Positions 30,213 through 38,483 of a DNA stretch of 64,000 bases are shown here, one piece after another. A program made the translations under genes and the position numbers. Source of the DNA: JALQTD01 sp965656785 (GTDB lineage: Bacteria > Bacteroidota > Bacteroidia > Flavobacteriales_D > Sanyastnellaceae); assembly GCA_965656785.1 (NCBI GenBank), contig CBFHLY010000010.1, positions 1 to 64,000 on the forward strand. Reading direction: 5' to 3'. Under the pieces are notes generated by a model, which was given only the letters and a program-made list of their open reading frames with translations, made no database searches and had not been told where the DNA came from. Each line of letters begins with the position of its first letter. Position 1 is the first letter of the stretch.

Positions 30213-32246
30213 ATGAAGCATTTGACCCTCGCCTTGTGCGGTGTTTTGGCAGCCGGAAGTTTGAGCGCACAGCGCTTGCACGACCGCCAGGATTTTGCAC
30301 AGGCTCCCCAAGCGTTGTCCGCTGTAGAAACGCAAACCGTACGCCAAGCGACCACTTCTTCCATGGAAATGGCTACCCGTGGGGGCGGCACCGTTTTGTT
30401 TCAAGAGGATTTTGCCAACGGTTTCGCAGGAAACAACACCTTCGGGGCTTGGACGGCGGAAGACACTGGAGGCGGTTCCATTTGGCAGTACGTTGATGCC
30501 AGCGGCAACGGTCAATTTGCCGATGGCACGGCTTCGGGAGTGCAACCGCCTGCAGGTGAATTCTCGGGGAACATCAATTCGCTGGCTTCTACCACGGGAG
30601 CCAACGGTTGGATGATTTTCGATTGCGACTACTACAACACCCCGATCTCGACTGGGGTAGAAAACACGGAAGGGTGGATCACCAGCCCGGTGTTGGACTT
30701 TACGAACAACGCCTCTGTCGTGGTTTCGTGGGAGCAGTATTTCCGTTACTGCTGCTTCCCGTTCGCTCCCGTTTTCGTGGAAGTCAGCAACGACGGTGGC
30801 AACAACTGGATCACGTTCGATGGTCACGGTTCGTTCATCGAATCGGCGAACACCGCTTCGGCGAACCCCCTCACCACCAGCGTGGACATTTCGTGCGCCG
30901 CTGCAGGCCAAAGCAACGTGCAGATTCGCTTCTCCTACCTCCAGCCGGAGGAAACGGGCGACGGCTACAGCCACTACTTCTGGGGCATCGATGACGTGGT
31001 CATTTCGGAGAACCCCGTTGTGAATGACCTGTCCATCGTTCAATTGACGACCGGTGATGTCTTCAACGTTTACGAGTACAAGCACATTCCTTTCGAGCAG
31101 CGCATTTTGGCGGCTGACGGGGGCTTGGTGGCTGGTGTGTTGTACCGCAACAACGGCAACACGGACCAAGAAGGCGTGGAAATCGTCGTGGACATTTTGG
31201 ATTCAGATGGCAACGTGGTCAGCTCCAACACCGAGACGTTGGGAACGGTGCCGAGCTTCAGCAATGGCGCAACCTGCCCGTCGAACCCTCAGGACACGGT
31301 TTACATCACGACGGGTTGGGAGCCGACGGACCTTGGAACGTACACCGTCCAGGCGAACATCATGGCGATGGCCGCGGACGAAGTCGCCAATGACAACTCG
31401 GCCGTCACGGACGTCACCTTCACGACCGATGAGTATGGCCACGACGACGCGGACAACTTGGACATTGAGTTCCGTCCGCGCGCCATTGATGGTTCGGATT
31501 TGTTCGAGCCCACGGGCTACGGAAACTTCTACCACATGCAGAATGAAGGTTCGACGGCGTACGGCATGACGGTGCGCTTCGGCCCCAATACGGGCGGTGT
31601 GGGCGAGTTGGAATTCGAGACGCGTTTGTACACGTTGGATGGTGCCGTGGGCTTGACGGATTCGCCGTTTGAATCCACTTACTGGTTGTACAACGATGAG
31701 TGGACCCCGTCGAGCATTGCGAACTCGGAGTTCGTGTACTTGTCGTTCGAGGATCCCATTGCTCTGGATCAAGGCAACTTCTACTTTGCGAGTGTCATTG
31801 TTGAATTCGAGACCGATGCGGAACTGACCGTACTCGGAAATTCGGACAGCGACACGGACAATTCGACGGGCCAATACAGCCAGGCGGGATCCGGCGACTA
31901 CGTTTGGTTCACTTCCCAAACGGCGACCCCGGCCATTCGGTTGATCACGTCGGAGCGCGTGGGCGTCGATGAGGTTGCCAATGCAAACGGCATCCAATTG
32001 TTCCAAAACACGCCGAACCCCGCAAATGGAACGACGACCATCCGGTTCGAAATGCTCCAATCGCGTCGGGTTGCGTTGGAAGTTCGGGACCTGCAGGGTC
32101 GTTTGGTCCAGACCGTTGATCGCGGCCAATTGCCCGCAGGAATGCACAACCTGGTCCTCGACACGGACGCCCTCAACGCTGGCATCTACACCTACACCTT
32201 GGTGGCCGATGGCATGCGCTTGACGAAGAAGATGGTGGTGCGCTGA
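30213..32246 (+). CDS. T9SS cargo protein, paralogue of the preceding gene
   Basis: 677 residues. Signal peptide MKHLTLALCGVLAAGSLSAQ. An N-terminal beta-sandwich region contains LFQEDFANGF, GWITSPVLDFTNNASVVVSW, VEVSNDGGNNWITFDG and YFWGIDDVVI, the same order of elements as in the upstream gene. The C-terminal T9SS type A domain reads LFQNTPNPANGTTTIRFEM, VRDLQGRLVQTVDRG and AGIYTYTLVADGMRLTKKMV. Probably secreted and surface attached. The tandem pair looks like an old duplication that has diverged strongly outside the framework motifs. Confidence 0.88.
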   Translation: MKHLTLALCGVLAAGSLSAQRLHDRQDFAQAPQALSAVETQTVRQATTSSMEMATRGGGTVLFQEDFANGFAGNNTFGAWTAEDTGGGSIWQYVDASGNGQFADGTASGVQPPAGEFSGNINSLASTTGANGWMIFDCDYYNTPISTGVENTEGWITSPVLDFTNNASVVVSWEQYFRYCCFPFAPVFVEVSNDGGNNWITFDGHGSFIESANTASANPLTTSVDISCAAAGQSNVQIRFSYLQPEETGDGYSHYFWGIDDVVISENPVVNDLSIVQLTTGDVFNVYEYKHIPFEQRILAADGGLVAGVLYRNNGNTDQEGVEIVVDILDSDGNVVSSNTETLGTVPSFSNGATCPSNPQDTVYITTGWEPTDLGTYTVQANIMAMAADEVANDNSAVTDVTFTTDEYGHDDADNLDIEFRPRAIDGSDLFEPTGYGNFYHMQNEGSTAYGMTVRFGPNTGGVGELEFETRLYTLDGAVGLTDSPFESTYWLYNDEWTPSSIANSEFVYLSFEDPIALDQGNFYFASVIVEFETDAELTVLGNSDSDTDNSTGQYSQAGSGDYVWFTSQTATPAIRLITSERVGVDEVANANGIQLFQNTPNPANGTTTIRFEMLQSRRVALEVRDLQGRLVQTVDRGQLPAGMHNLVLDTDALNAGIYTYTLVADGMRLTKKMVVR

Positions 32247-32264
32247 ACACCGATTTGAAATGGG

Positions 32265-32295
32265 AAAGGGCGGTCCGTGTGGGCCGCCCTTTTTG
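32265..32295 (+). terminator. Rho-independent terminator
   Basis: Hairpin AAAGGGCGG / CCGCCCTTT with a short loop and T run, 19 bp after the second cargo gene. Confidence 0.88.
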
Positions 32296-32320
32296 CGTTG
32301 AAGAAGTTCGTTCTGCTGTG

Positions 32321-32404
32321 ATTGAAATCCCCACTTTGGGGCGAGTGGCGAACAGACCCAGGTTCGTTTCGACCCTGCCTCACCGCGAAAGTGGGGATTT
32401 CAAT
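32321..32404. repeat. 84-bp element with perfect 17-bp terminal inverted repeats
   Basis: ATTGAAATCCCCACTTT at 32321-32337 is matched by its exact reverse complement at 32388-32404. The 50-nt interior contains a second hairpin at 32359-32377 (CAGGTTCG, loop TTT, CGACCCTG, one mismatch). No T tract follows on either strand, so it is not a standard terminator. It lies between two convergent genes. It could be a structured RNA, an mRNA 3'-end stabiliser or a small non-autonomous mobile element. Confidence 0.7.
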
Positions 32405-32435
32405 TTGAGCGAGCCAACGCTGCGCCCGAACACAT

Positions 32436-32879
32436 TCAGTTGTACGCCACCACCATGTAAAGGTGCACGAGCGTCATGGCCGCGGTGAGGCCGGCGAGGC
32501 CGACGTGCCACGGGAGCCAACGCTGCTGGCCGGCGCTGAGGCGGGTGCCGAACCACGCGGATCCGAAGAGGGCCAGCGGCAGGGCGGCGAGCAGGCCGTA
32601 GCCAAGGTGGGGGCTGTGTGCCCAGACGGCCAGCGGTAAGACGAGGCCGATGAGGTGGTGGATTTGGACCCAGCGGTCCCAGGAACGGCCCGTTCGCTCG
32701 AAGACGGTTCGGCCCAGGGTGAGCGCCCACTGGCCCGCAATGAGGCCCGCCACGGTCAGCCCCGATACGGCTCGGTAGGTCGGGTCGAATTGGCCCGCGA
32801 ATCCCGACCAGCCCGTCAGGGAGCCGGCGGTCAGGGCCAGGAAGCCCGCTGCGGTGCTGACGGCGACCCAGCGGTTCAT
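32436..32879 (-). CDS. Small His-rich membrane protein, possible b-type cytochrome
   Basis: 147 residues with four or five membrane segments. Histidines lie at 74-75 (VQIHHLIGLVLPLAVW), 88, 91 (AHSPHLGYG), 125 (LPWHVGLAG) and 139 (TLVHLYMVVAYN); pairs spaced across helices could bind heme b as in ferric-reductase-like membrane domains. It is the last gene of the redox operon, and its ATG overlaps the stop of the monoheme gene by 4 nt. Assignment as cytochrome b is inference from His placement and context. Confidence 0.65.
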   Translation of the reverse strand: MNRWVAVSTAAGFLALTAGSLTGWSGFAGQFDPTYRAVSGLTVAGLIAGQWALTLGRTVFERTGRSWDRWVQIHHLIGLVLPLAVWAHSPHLGYGLLAALPLALFGSAWFGTRLSAGQQRWLPWHVGLAGLTAAMTLVHLYMVVAYN

Positions 32880-33697
32880 CGCGCTGCGGCTACGAGGCGG
32901 TCCAGAACGCGCGGGGAGGCCAGCTCGTCGATGCTGTCCTGAAGGGTGGCCAGGTCCGGGAGGGCGAAGCCGTGCGAGGGCCAGCGGGGGCCGACGGCGG
33001 GGCGGGAGTCGGCGGGGATTTGGTCCACCTCCGCGAGGTAGGCCGTCCAAACCGCCGCTACGCCCGCGCGGTACGCCTTCAACATCGCCAGGAACTCGAC
33101 CGTCGTGACGCTGTCCTTCGGGTAGGACCACGTCGTGGCGCCCATCAGGTCGTTCAGCGCCCAGTCCGTCTTCGCGCTCCGTTCGTGCTCGTTGTGGCAG
33201 CTCACGCACGCCGGCGCCGATGCGAAGTCGGGGAACATGCCGATGACGTCGCCGCTCGCCGCGTCGGTGAAGATGCGCGGCGCCGGTTCAGCGCGCATCG
33301 CTTGAAATTCCTCCGCTTGCCGCCCTTGGAACCGGTTCGAGCTTTCGATGGGGTGGTCGCTGCCGAGGAACAGCCCGAGGGGCACTTCGCTCGAGGCCAA
33401 ATGCGAAGCCACGCCCCGCAAAAACAGCGCAGGCAACGGCCCCGCCACCACGTCCGGATCCGTCCAATGCTCCGAAAACTTCAAGCCCTGCGGCTTGCCC
33501 GCCCCCACGATCGCCTTTGTGAACAGCGTGCGCGTCACGTCGTTTTCGTGCGCCAGCAACGTCAACGCATCCGCCGTCGAAAGAACGGGCTTCGCCGAAG
33601 CCTCCGAAGTCAGCGGCGCGGGCGCCGTAGCGAACAAGTAGGTCAGCACCGCCGCCCCGGCGACCCCGAGGACCGCCCAAAATCGAATCGCTTTCAT
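32876..33697 (-). CDS. Membrane-anchored monoheme c-type protein, DUF3365 (Tll0287)-like
   Basis: 273 residues from the ATG at 33697. One N-terminal membrane anchor or signal (AIRFWAVLGVAGAAVLTYLF) is followed by a periplasmic domain. That domain contains LPALFLRGVASHLASSE, PIESSNRFQGRQAEEFQAM and IFTDAASGDVIGMFPDF, then a CVSCH heme site (Cys164, Cys167, His168). This order fits the DUF3365 heme-sensor fold. It lies 1 nt after the barrel gene and overlaps the following membrane protein. Probably a periplasmic electron carrier or sensor in the operon. Confidence 0.75.
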   Translation of the reverse strand: MKAIRFWAVLGVAGAAVLTYLFATAPAPLTSEASAKPVLSTADALTLLAHENDVTRTLFTKAIVGAGKPQGLKFSEHWTDPDVVAGPLPALFLRGVASHLASSEVPLGLFLGSDHPIESSNRFQGRQAEEFQAMRAEPAPRIFTDAASGDVIGMFPDFASAPACVSCHNEHERSAKTDWALNDLMGATTWSYPKDSVTTVEFLAMLKAYRAGVAAVWTAYLAEVDQIPADSRPAVGPRWPSHGFALPDLATLQDSIDELASPRVLDRLVAAAR

Positions 33698-33698
33698 G

Positions 33699-34775
33699 TC
33701 AAAGTAACCATTGCGGGAAGAACGAAACCGAAATCCACCCCCACTGCTGCAGCACGCCCGCTTCGAAGGGGCGGCCCTGCCGTTCCGCATGGGCCTCGCC
33801 CGCTACCATGGCGGAGTACCCGACGGTCGCGTTGATTTCCTTCGTCGGTTTGAACGTTACGTGGGTGTCGATCTCATTGCCCAACAACCGCGCCGCGTCC
33901 GGGGTTCGGAAGTGGTGCGCGATGATGCCGATGGAGGCGCCCTTTCCCAGCGGCCGGACGTGCGCGAGCCGCGCATTGAACAGCCCGTCGGCCATCGTCC
34001 CCACGTAGAAGTGGTCCATCCACCCGTACCATTTGTGGTTCGTGCCGAGCATTGGGTTGAACGCCGTTTCGTCGCCGCCGCTCAGCCGGTCGAGGCCCAA
34101 CGTCGTGCGCCCCGTGCCTTGGTGGCCGACTTCGGCTGCGAACAAGCTCGCAAAGGTCGAATCGGTGAACTGCCCGTCGAGTTCCAAGCCAGCGAACCAG
34201 CCGGACTCGCTGCGGTATTTGTAGTTCAGGCCCGCCGTGAAGCGCGACTCCACGGGCGACCGCTCGTCGAACAGCAAGCCCGCCACCCGGTGCCCGCTCC
34301 CTTCCCAAACGTGGTGGAGCATCGACCGATGCAGCAACGTCGCAGGGTCGCGGGTGTACACCGCGCTCGTGAGGCCGAGACCGCTGCGGTGGGTGAGCCG
34401 GATGCCGTCGAGGAAGCGGCCGGTTTGGGCCCAGTCCAACGCGCCCACCACGCGCTCGTCGTCGAATTGGATGGCCTGGCGGCCGAGGGTGATTCGCGTC
34501 CGGTCGCTCATTTTCCACGCGCCCCAGGTCTCGTACGTGCCGACCTGCCCGTCGGCGCCGTAGGTCCGCACGTCCTGCAAGCCGACCTTCACTTCCCAGC
34601 GCGGAAACGAGGCCGTCAGTCCGATGCGCGTCCGCTGTTGCGTGGCGAGGGTGGATTCATCGGCGGCCGTTTGGACGACCTTGTAGCCGTCGCGCCATTC
34701 GGTTCGCGGGCGGACTTGCAATTCCGCGGTGTACGTCGTGTCCGTGAGGAGGAGGAAGCTGAGGAGGAGGTTCAT
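33699..34775 (-). CDS. Outer-membrane beta-barrel, alginate-export (porin-like) family
   Basis: 358 residues. A short signal peptide, MNLLLSFLLLTDTTYTAELQ, precedes the barrel. Alternating strands with TEWRDGYK, QQRTRIGLTASFPRWEVKVG, ITLGRQAIQFDDERVVG and FLDGIRLTHRSG match the alginate-export barrel family, and it ends in aromatic FFPQWLL. The family name does not imply alginate as substrate. Inside this operon it may provide an outer-membrane pore next to cytochromes, which is inference. It overlaps the fusion gene by 4 nt. Confidence 0.8.
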   Translation of the reverse strand: MNLLLSFLLLTDTTYTAELQVRPRTEWRDGYKVVQTAADESTLATQQRTRIGLTASFPRWEVKVGLQDVRTYGADGQVGTYETWGAWKMSDRTRITLGRQAIQFDDERVVGALDWAQTGRFLDGIRLTHRSGLGLTSAVYTRDPATLLHRSMLHHVWEGSGHRVAGLLFDERSPVESRFTAGLNYKYRSESGWFAGLELDGQFTDSTFASLFAAEVGHQGTGRTTLGLDRLSGGDETAFNPMLGTNHKWYGWMDHFYVGTMADGLFNARLAHVRPLGKGASIGIIAHHFRTPDAARLLGNEIDTHVTFKPTKEINATVGYSAMVAGEAHAERQGRPFEAGVLQQWGWISVSFFPQWLL

Positions 34776-36337
34776 GGCTGGGTGGCGGTGTAGCGTTTTT
34801 CGTCGCCGTAGGGGTCGGCCTCGCCGGCGAAGTAGGCGCGCACGGCGTCTTCGCTGAGGCGATCGGCCATGCGCGTGGGCGCGGGGCGTTCGTGGTTTCC
34901 GTGGAAGTCGTGGCAGGTCAGGCAGCTGGCCCAGTTTTCGGCCGAGACCAAATCCGCATGCGGCACATCGATCGGGTCATCCTCCACCTCGAGGTCGCTG
35001 TGGCAGTTCACGCAGAACCCCGGCTCGACGGCGGCGACGCGCTCGCCGTGGTGCTCGCCGTGGCAGTTGTTGCATTCGTGCGGACCGAGGGTCGCGCGTT
35101 GTTCGGCGAAGCGGAGTTCTTCGAAGCGGGACGTGGGGTGGCGGTCGTTGGGCCGGTCATGGCATTCGAGGCATGCGGCGTTGTCGACCGGGCCGTAGAG
35201 GACGTCGACCCAGGGGGCGTCGTGGAGGCCGAGGAGGCCCCGGGCGTTGTGGTTCAGTTGTTGGCGGACCGTGCCGGGGGCATCGCGGTGGCAGTCCCCG
35301 CACGCGAGGCTTTGGTGGCCCGTGTTGAGCGGCCCTTGCGCGCGGAAGCCCATGCCGGGGGGGACGGCCCAGAGGCCGATGGACAGGACGGCGAGGACGA
35401 GGGCGGCCGCGACCGCTTCGGGCCGTCGCCAGCCCCGCGCGGGCTTGAGGGTGACGTTGGGGGTGAGCGGGCGGGCGATGCAGGAGAGGACCTCCTCGCC
35501 GGCTTCGTGCCGCCGGCCCGCGCAGTCGACGGCGCCGGACTGGAGGGCGACGCGGCAGGTGCCGCATGCGCCGACGCCGCACGCGTGGTCCCAGGGCCAG
35601 CCGGCCTCGGTCGCCGTTTCGAGCAGGGTTGCGCCGGTTTGGCCGGTGGTGGAGGCGCTGCGGCCGAAGCGGGGTTGCCAGGTCAGTTGGGCCGCTATGC
35701 CTTCGCCCGGGGCCGGACCGTAGGATTCCAGGGCCGTGAGGTGGGCGGGGTGGGCGGACAGGAGCGGCTGCAGGGCGGACAGGAGGCCGGGGGGACCGCA
35801 GACGTAGAGGGCGGTGGAGGGGGTGAGGTCGGGGGTGAAGCGGCGGTCGTGGATTTCGTGGAGGGTGATTTGGCCTGAAGCCGCCGCCTGCCGGATCTCG
35901 TCCCTGTACATCGCGTCCTCCGGGCGGTCGTTGCCAAACCACAATTCCGGCCGAGCGCCCGCCGCCACCAACGCCTGCGTCACCGCCCAAATCGGCGTGA
36001 TGCCACTCCCTCCAGCCACCAGCACGTGGCGCTCCGCTTCCAGCGGTCCAAATTCCCCGAACGGCCCAGCCACCGCCACTTCCGCGGGCTCCGTCAGCCG
36101 GTTCACCCACTCGGAAACGCCGCCGGTGCGCGCTTGCTTGATGCCGAGGAGCCAGCGGCCTTCGGCGTCCACCCCGACGATGGAAAAGGATCGGCGTTCT
36201 GTGTGCCCATTCAACGTCACTTCGATGACGCAGAATTGACCCGGAAGCGGTGCCGGTAAGCCGCGGCGGTGAATCGCCACTTCAACGGCAGCGGCCGTCA
36301 GGCGGCGTCGGGGGTGCAGAAGAGCGGTCATCCACAT
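34772..36337 (-). CDS. Flavin reductase - [2Fe-2S] ferredoxin - membrane helix - pentaheme cytochrome c fusion
   Basis: 521 residues. Residues 10-215 form a ferredoxin-NAD(P)H-reductase-like module: FAD motif RSFS (49-52), nucleotide loop GGSGITP (109-115) and CGPP (180-183). Residues 225-300 are a plant-type [2Fe-2S] domain with Cys253, Cys258, Cys261 and Cys286 (HACGVGACGTC then LSC). One hydrophobic helix at 308-326 follows. The remainder carries five CXXCH heme sites starting at 346, 389, 422, 442 and 472. The predicted topology is cytosolic flavin and iron-sulfur domains with periplasmic hemes, so electrons could flow from NAD(P)H across the membrane in one polypeptide. The start at 36337 is supported by TATCTTCG 7 nt upstream. 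It is the first gene of a four-gene operon. Confidence 0.85.
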   Translation of the reverse strand: MWMTALLHPRRRLTAAAVEVAIHRRGLPAPLPGQFCVIEVTLNGHTERRSFSIVGVDAEGRWLLGIKQARTGGVSEWVNRLTEPAEVAVAGPFGEFGPLEAERHVLVAGGSGITPIWAVTQALVAAGARPELWFGNDRPEDAMYRDEIRQAAASGQITLHEIHDRRFTPDLTPSTALYVCGPPGLLSALQPLLSAHPAHLTALESYGPAPGEGIAAQLTWQPRFGRSASTTGQTGATLLETATEAGWPWDHACGVGACGTCRVALQSGAVDCAGRRHEAGEEVLSCIARPLTPNVTLKPARGWRRPEAVAAALVLAVLSIGLWAVPPGMGFRAQGPLNTGHQSLACGDCHRDAPGTVRQQLNHNARGLLGLHDAPWVDVLYGPVDNAACLECHDRPNDRHPTSRFEELRFAEQRATLGPHECNNCHGEHHGERVAAVEPGFCVNCHSDLEVEDDPIDVPHADLVSAENWASCLTCHDFHGNHERPAPTRMADRLSEDAVRAYFAGEADPYGDEKRYTATQP

Positions 36338-36344
36338 GGCCCCC

Positions 36345-36352
36345 CGAAGATA
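36345..36352 (-). promoter_or_regulatory. -7 box of the redox operon
   Basis: TATCTTCG on the minus strand, 7 nt before the ATG at 36337; the divergent GH3 promoter is only 22 bp away. Confidence 0.5.
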
Positions 36353-36374
36353 AGGCACGCAACGAGGGAGCGGC

Positions 36375-36382
36375 TATCTTTG
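36375..36382 (+). promoter_or_regulatory. -7 box of the GH3 gene
   Basis: TATCTTTG, 5 nt before the ATG at 36388. Confidence 0.6.
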
Positions 36383-36387
36383 CTGCT

Positions 36388-37881
36388 ATGGGATGGAAGG
36401 CACAACTCAGCAAGCCCTTCGCCCGCTGGGCCTTGCGCGGGCTGCAGCGGCGAACGGCGGATCCGGTTGCGGCGCAGGATGCTGTGTTCCGGGAGCTCAT
36501 GCTGCGGGGTGCCCAGACCGCCTTCGGGCGGGAGCACGGGCTGCACGCCGACATGAGCCCGGCGGACTTTCGGGCGGCGGTGCCCGTGCGGGATTACGAG
36601 GGGTTGAAGCCGTGGATGGACCGGGCTGTGGCGGGGGAAGAGGGCGTGGTTTGGCCTGGAAAGCCGCTCTATTTCTGCAAAACGAGCGGCACGACGAGCG
36701 GCGCGAAGTACATTCCCCTCACGCGCGAGAGCCTCCCGAACCACATCGGAAGCGCGCGGAATGCGCTGCTCGCGTACATCGCGGAGACGGGGAAGGCGGA
36801 TTTCGTGGACGGCAAGATGATCTTCTTGCAGGGGTCGCCCACGCTCGCGGAGACGCCGGGCGGGGTGCCGCTCGGGCGGTTGAGTGGCATCGTGGCGCAC
36901 CACGTGCCGGGCTATTTGCAGAAGAACCGGTTGCCTTCGTTTGAGACGAACACGATCGAGGATTGGGAGGACAAGGTGGAGGCCATCGTGCGGGAGACGG
37001 CGGGGGAGGATTTGCGGCTCATCAGCGGGATTCCGAGTTGGGTGCAGATGTACTTCGAGCGGCTGTTGGAGCACACGGGGAAGGCGACGGTGAAGGAGGT
37101 GTTTCCGCGCTTCGAGTTGTTCGTGTACGGCGGCGTGGCGTTTGAGCCGTACCGCGAGCGTTTCCGCCAGCTCATCGGGGCGGACGTGCCGGTCGTGGAG
37201 CTCTACCCGGCGTCGGAGGGCTTCCTCGCTTTTCAGGATAGCCAAACCGCGCCCGGCCTCTTACTCAACACCGCCGACGGCATCTTTTTCGAGTTCATTC
37301 CGGCGGACCGGTACTTCGACGAAACCCCGCCCCGCCTCGGCATCGACGAGGTGGAGCTGGACACGCAGTACGCGGTAGTGCTGAGCAACAACGCGGGGCT
37401 TTGGGCCTACGACATCGGCGACACCGTGCGCTTCGTTTCGCTCGACCCGCCGCGCATCGTCGTCACGGGCCGCATCAAGCACTTCACGAGCGCCTTCGGC
37501 GAACACGTCATCGCCGAAGAGGTCGAGGGGGCGATGCAGGAGGCGGTCGCCGCCCACGGGGGCGTGGTCCGCGAATTCCACGTCGCGCCCCAAGTCACGC
37601 CGCCCGCCGGCGACCTGCCCTTCCACGAATGGCTCGTCGAGTTCGACACGCAACCCGCCGACCTCGCCGCCTTCAGCGCCGCCCTCGACGCGGCCCTGCA
37701 ACGGCGCAACCCGTACTACCGGGACCTCATCACCGGCTCGGTGCTGCAGCCCGCCCGCCTCACCCCGTTGCCCGCCGGCGCCTTCCACGAAGCGATGCGC
37801 CGCAAAGGCAAGCTCGGTGGCCAAAACAAAATCCCCCGCCTCGCGAACGACCGCGCGATGGCCGAACTCCTCACCCCATGA
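36388..37881 (+). CDS. GH3 auxin-responsive-promoter family protein (acyl-adenylate/amido synthetase fold)
   Basis: 497 residues. The ATP-binding signature YFCKTSGTTSGAKYIPLT, the FVYGGVAFEPY and LYPASEGFLAFQ motifs and the late YDIGDTVRF and GRIKHFTSAFGEHV segments match the GH3 superfamily, adenylating enzymes that in plants conjugate amino acids to acyl acids. The bacterial substrate is unknown. It is the first gene of a run with overlapping starts: its TGA overlaps the uridine kinase ATG. Confidence 0.92.
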   Translation: MGWKAQLSKPFARWALRGLQRRTADPVAAQDAVFRELMLRGAQTAFGREHGLHADMSPADFRAAVPVRDYEGLKPWMDRAVAGEEGVVWPGKPLYFCKTSGTTSGAKYIPLTRESLPNHIGSARNALLAYIAETGKADFVDGKMIFLQGSPTLAETPGGVPLGRLSGIVAHHVPGYLQKNRLPSFETNTIEDWEDKVEAIVRETAGEDLRLISGIPSWVQMYFERLLEHTGKATVKEVFPRFELFVYGGVAFEPYRERFRQLIGADVPVVELYPASEGFLAFQDSQTAPGLLLNTADGIFFEFIPADRYFDETPPRLGIDEVELDTQYAVVLSNNAGLWAYDIGDTVRFVSLDPPRIVVTGRIKHFTSAFGEHVIAEEVEGAMQEAVAAHGGVVREFHVAPQVTPPAGDLPFHEWLVEFDTQPADLAAFSAALDAALQRRNPYYRDLITGSVLQPARLTPLPAGAFHEAMRRKGKLGGQNKIPRLANDRAMAELLTP

Positions 37882-38483
37882 ACATCGCTGTCCTGATCGG
37901 AGGAAGCGGAAGCGGCAAATCGACCGTGCTCCGCGGATTGCGCTCCCATTTCGATGAGCGCGTGGCCGTCCTGTCGTTGGACGACTACTACAAACCCAAG
38001 GACCAACTTCCGGTGGACGACGCCGGGGAAACGAACTTCGATTTGCCGGAGGTCATCGACCACGAGGCGCTGCTGGCCGATGTGGACCGGTTGGCGCGCG
38101 GGGAGTCGGTGCGGCTGGCGACGTACACGTACAACCGGGACGTGATGCAGTCGGAGGAGATCGTCATCGAGCCGGCGGAGTGGTTGGTGGTGGAGGGGCT
38201 GTTTGCCATGGCGTACGACGGGATGCGGGAGCGGGCGGATTTGGTGGGCTACATCGATGCGCCGGAGGAGGTGCGGTTGCAGCGGCGGATTCGGCGGGAT
38301 GGATCGGAGCGCGGGTACACGGAGGACGAGGTGTTGTACCAGTGGCGTCGGCATGTGCGGCCTGCGGATTTGGCCTACATCGAGCCGTGGAAAGCGGAGG
38401 CCCACGTGGTCATCGACAACCACCACCACTGGCAAGACGGCCTGAATGAGCTCATCGATCGCATGGAAAATCACACGAAATGA
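37878..38483 (+). CDS. udk: Uridine kinase-family P-loop kinase
   Basis: 201 residues. Walker A GGSGSGKST lies at 8-16. Other family features are LSLDDYYKPKDQ, NFDLPEVIDHEAL, YTYNRDVMQSEEI, VEGLFAM and RRIRRDGSERGYTEDEVLYQW. Uridine kinases phosphorylate uridine or cytidine in pyrimidine salvage. The gene overlaps both its neighbours by 4 nt. The symbol is assigned by family; a related kinase substrate cannot be excluded. Confidence 0.88.
   Translation: MNIAVLIGGSGSGKSTVLRGLRSHFDERVAVLSLDDYYKPKDQLPVDDAGETNFDLPEVIDHEALLADVDRLARGESVRLATYTYNRDVMQSEEIVIEPAEWLVVEGLFAMAYDGMRERADLVGYIDAPEEVRLQRRIRRDGSERGYTEDEVLYQWRRHVRPADLAYIEPWKAEAHVVIDNHHHWQDGLNELIDRMENHTK

Noticed and set aside
32359..32377. T-arm-like hairpin containing GGTTCG, suggestive of a tRNA
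   Set aside because: No acceptor stem, D arm or anticodon arm can be built around it; it belongs to the 84-bp inverted-repeat element.
32321..32404. Possible CRISPR repeat (ends in ATTTCAAT, reminiscent of some repeats)
   Set aside because: There are only two arms in inverted orientation, no direct repeats or spacers, and no cas genes.
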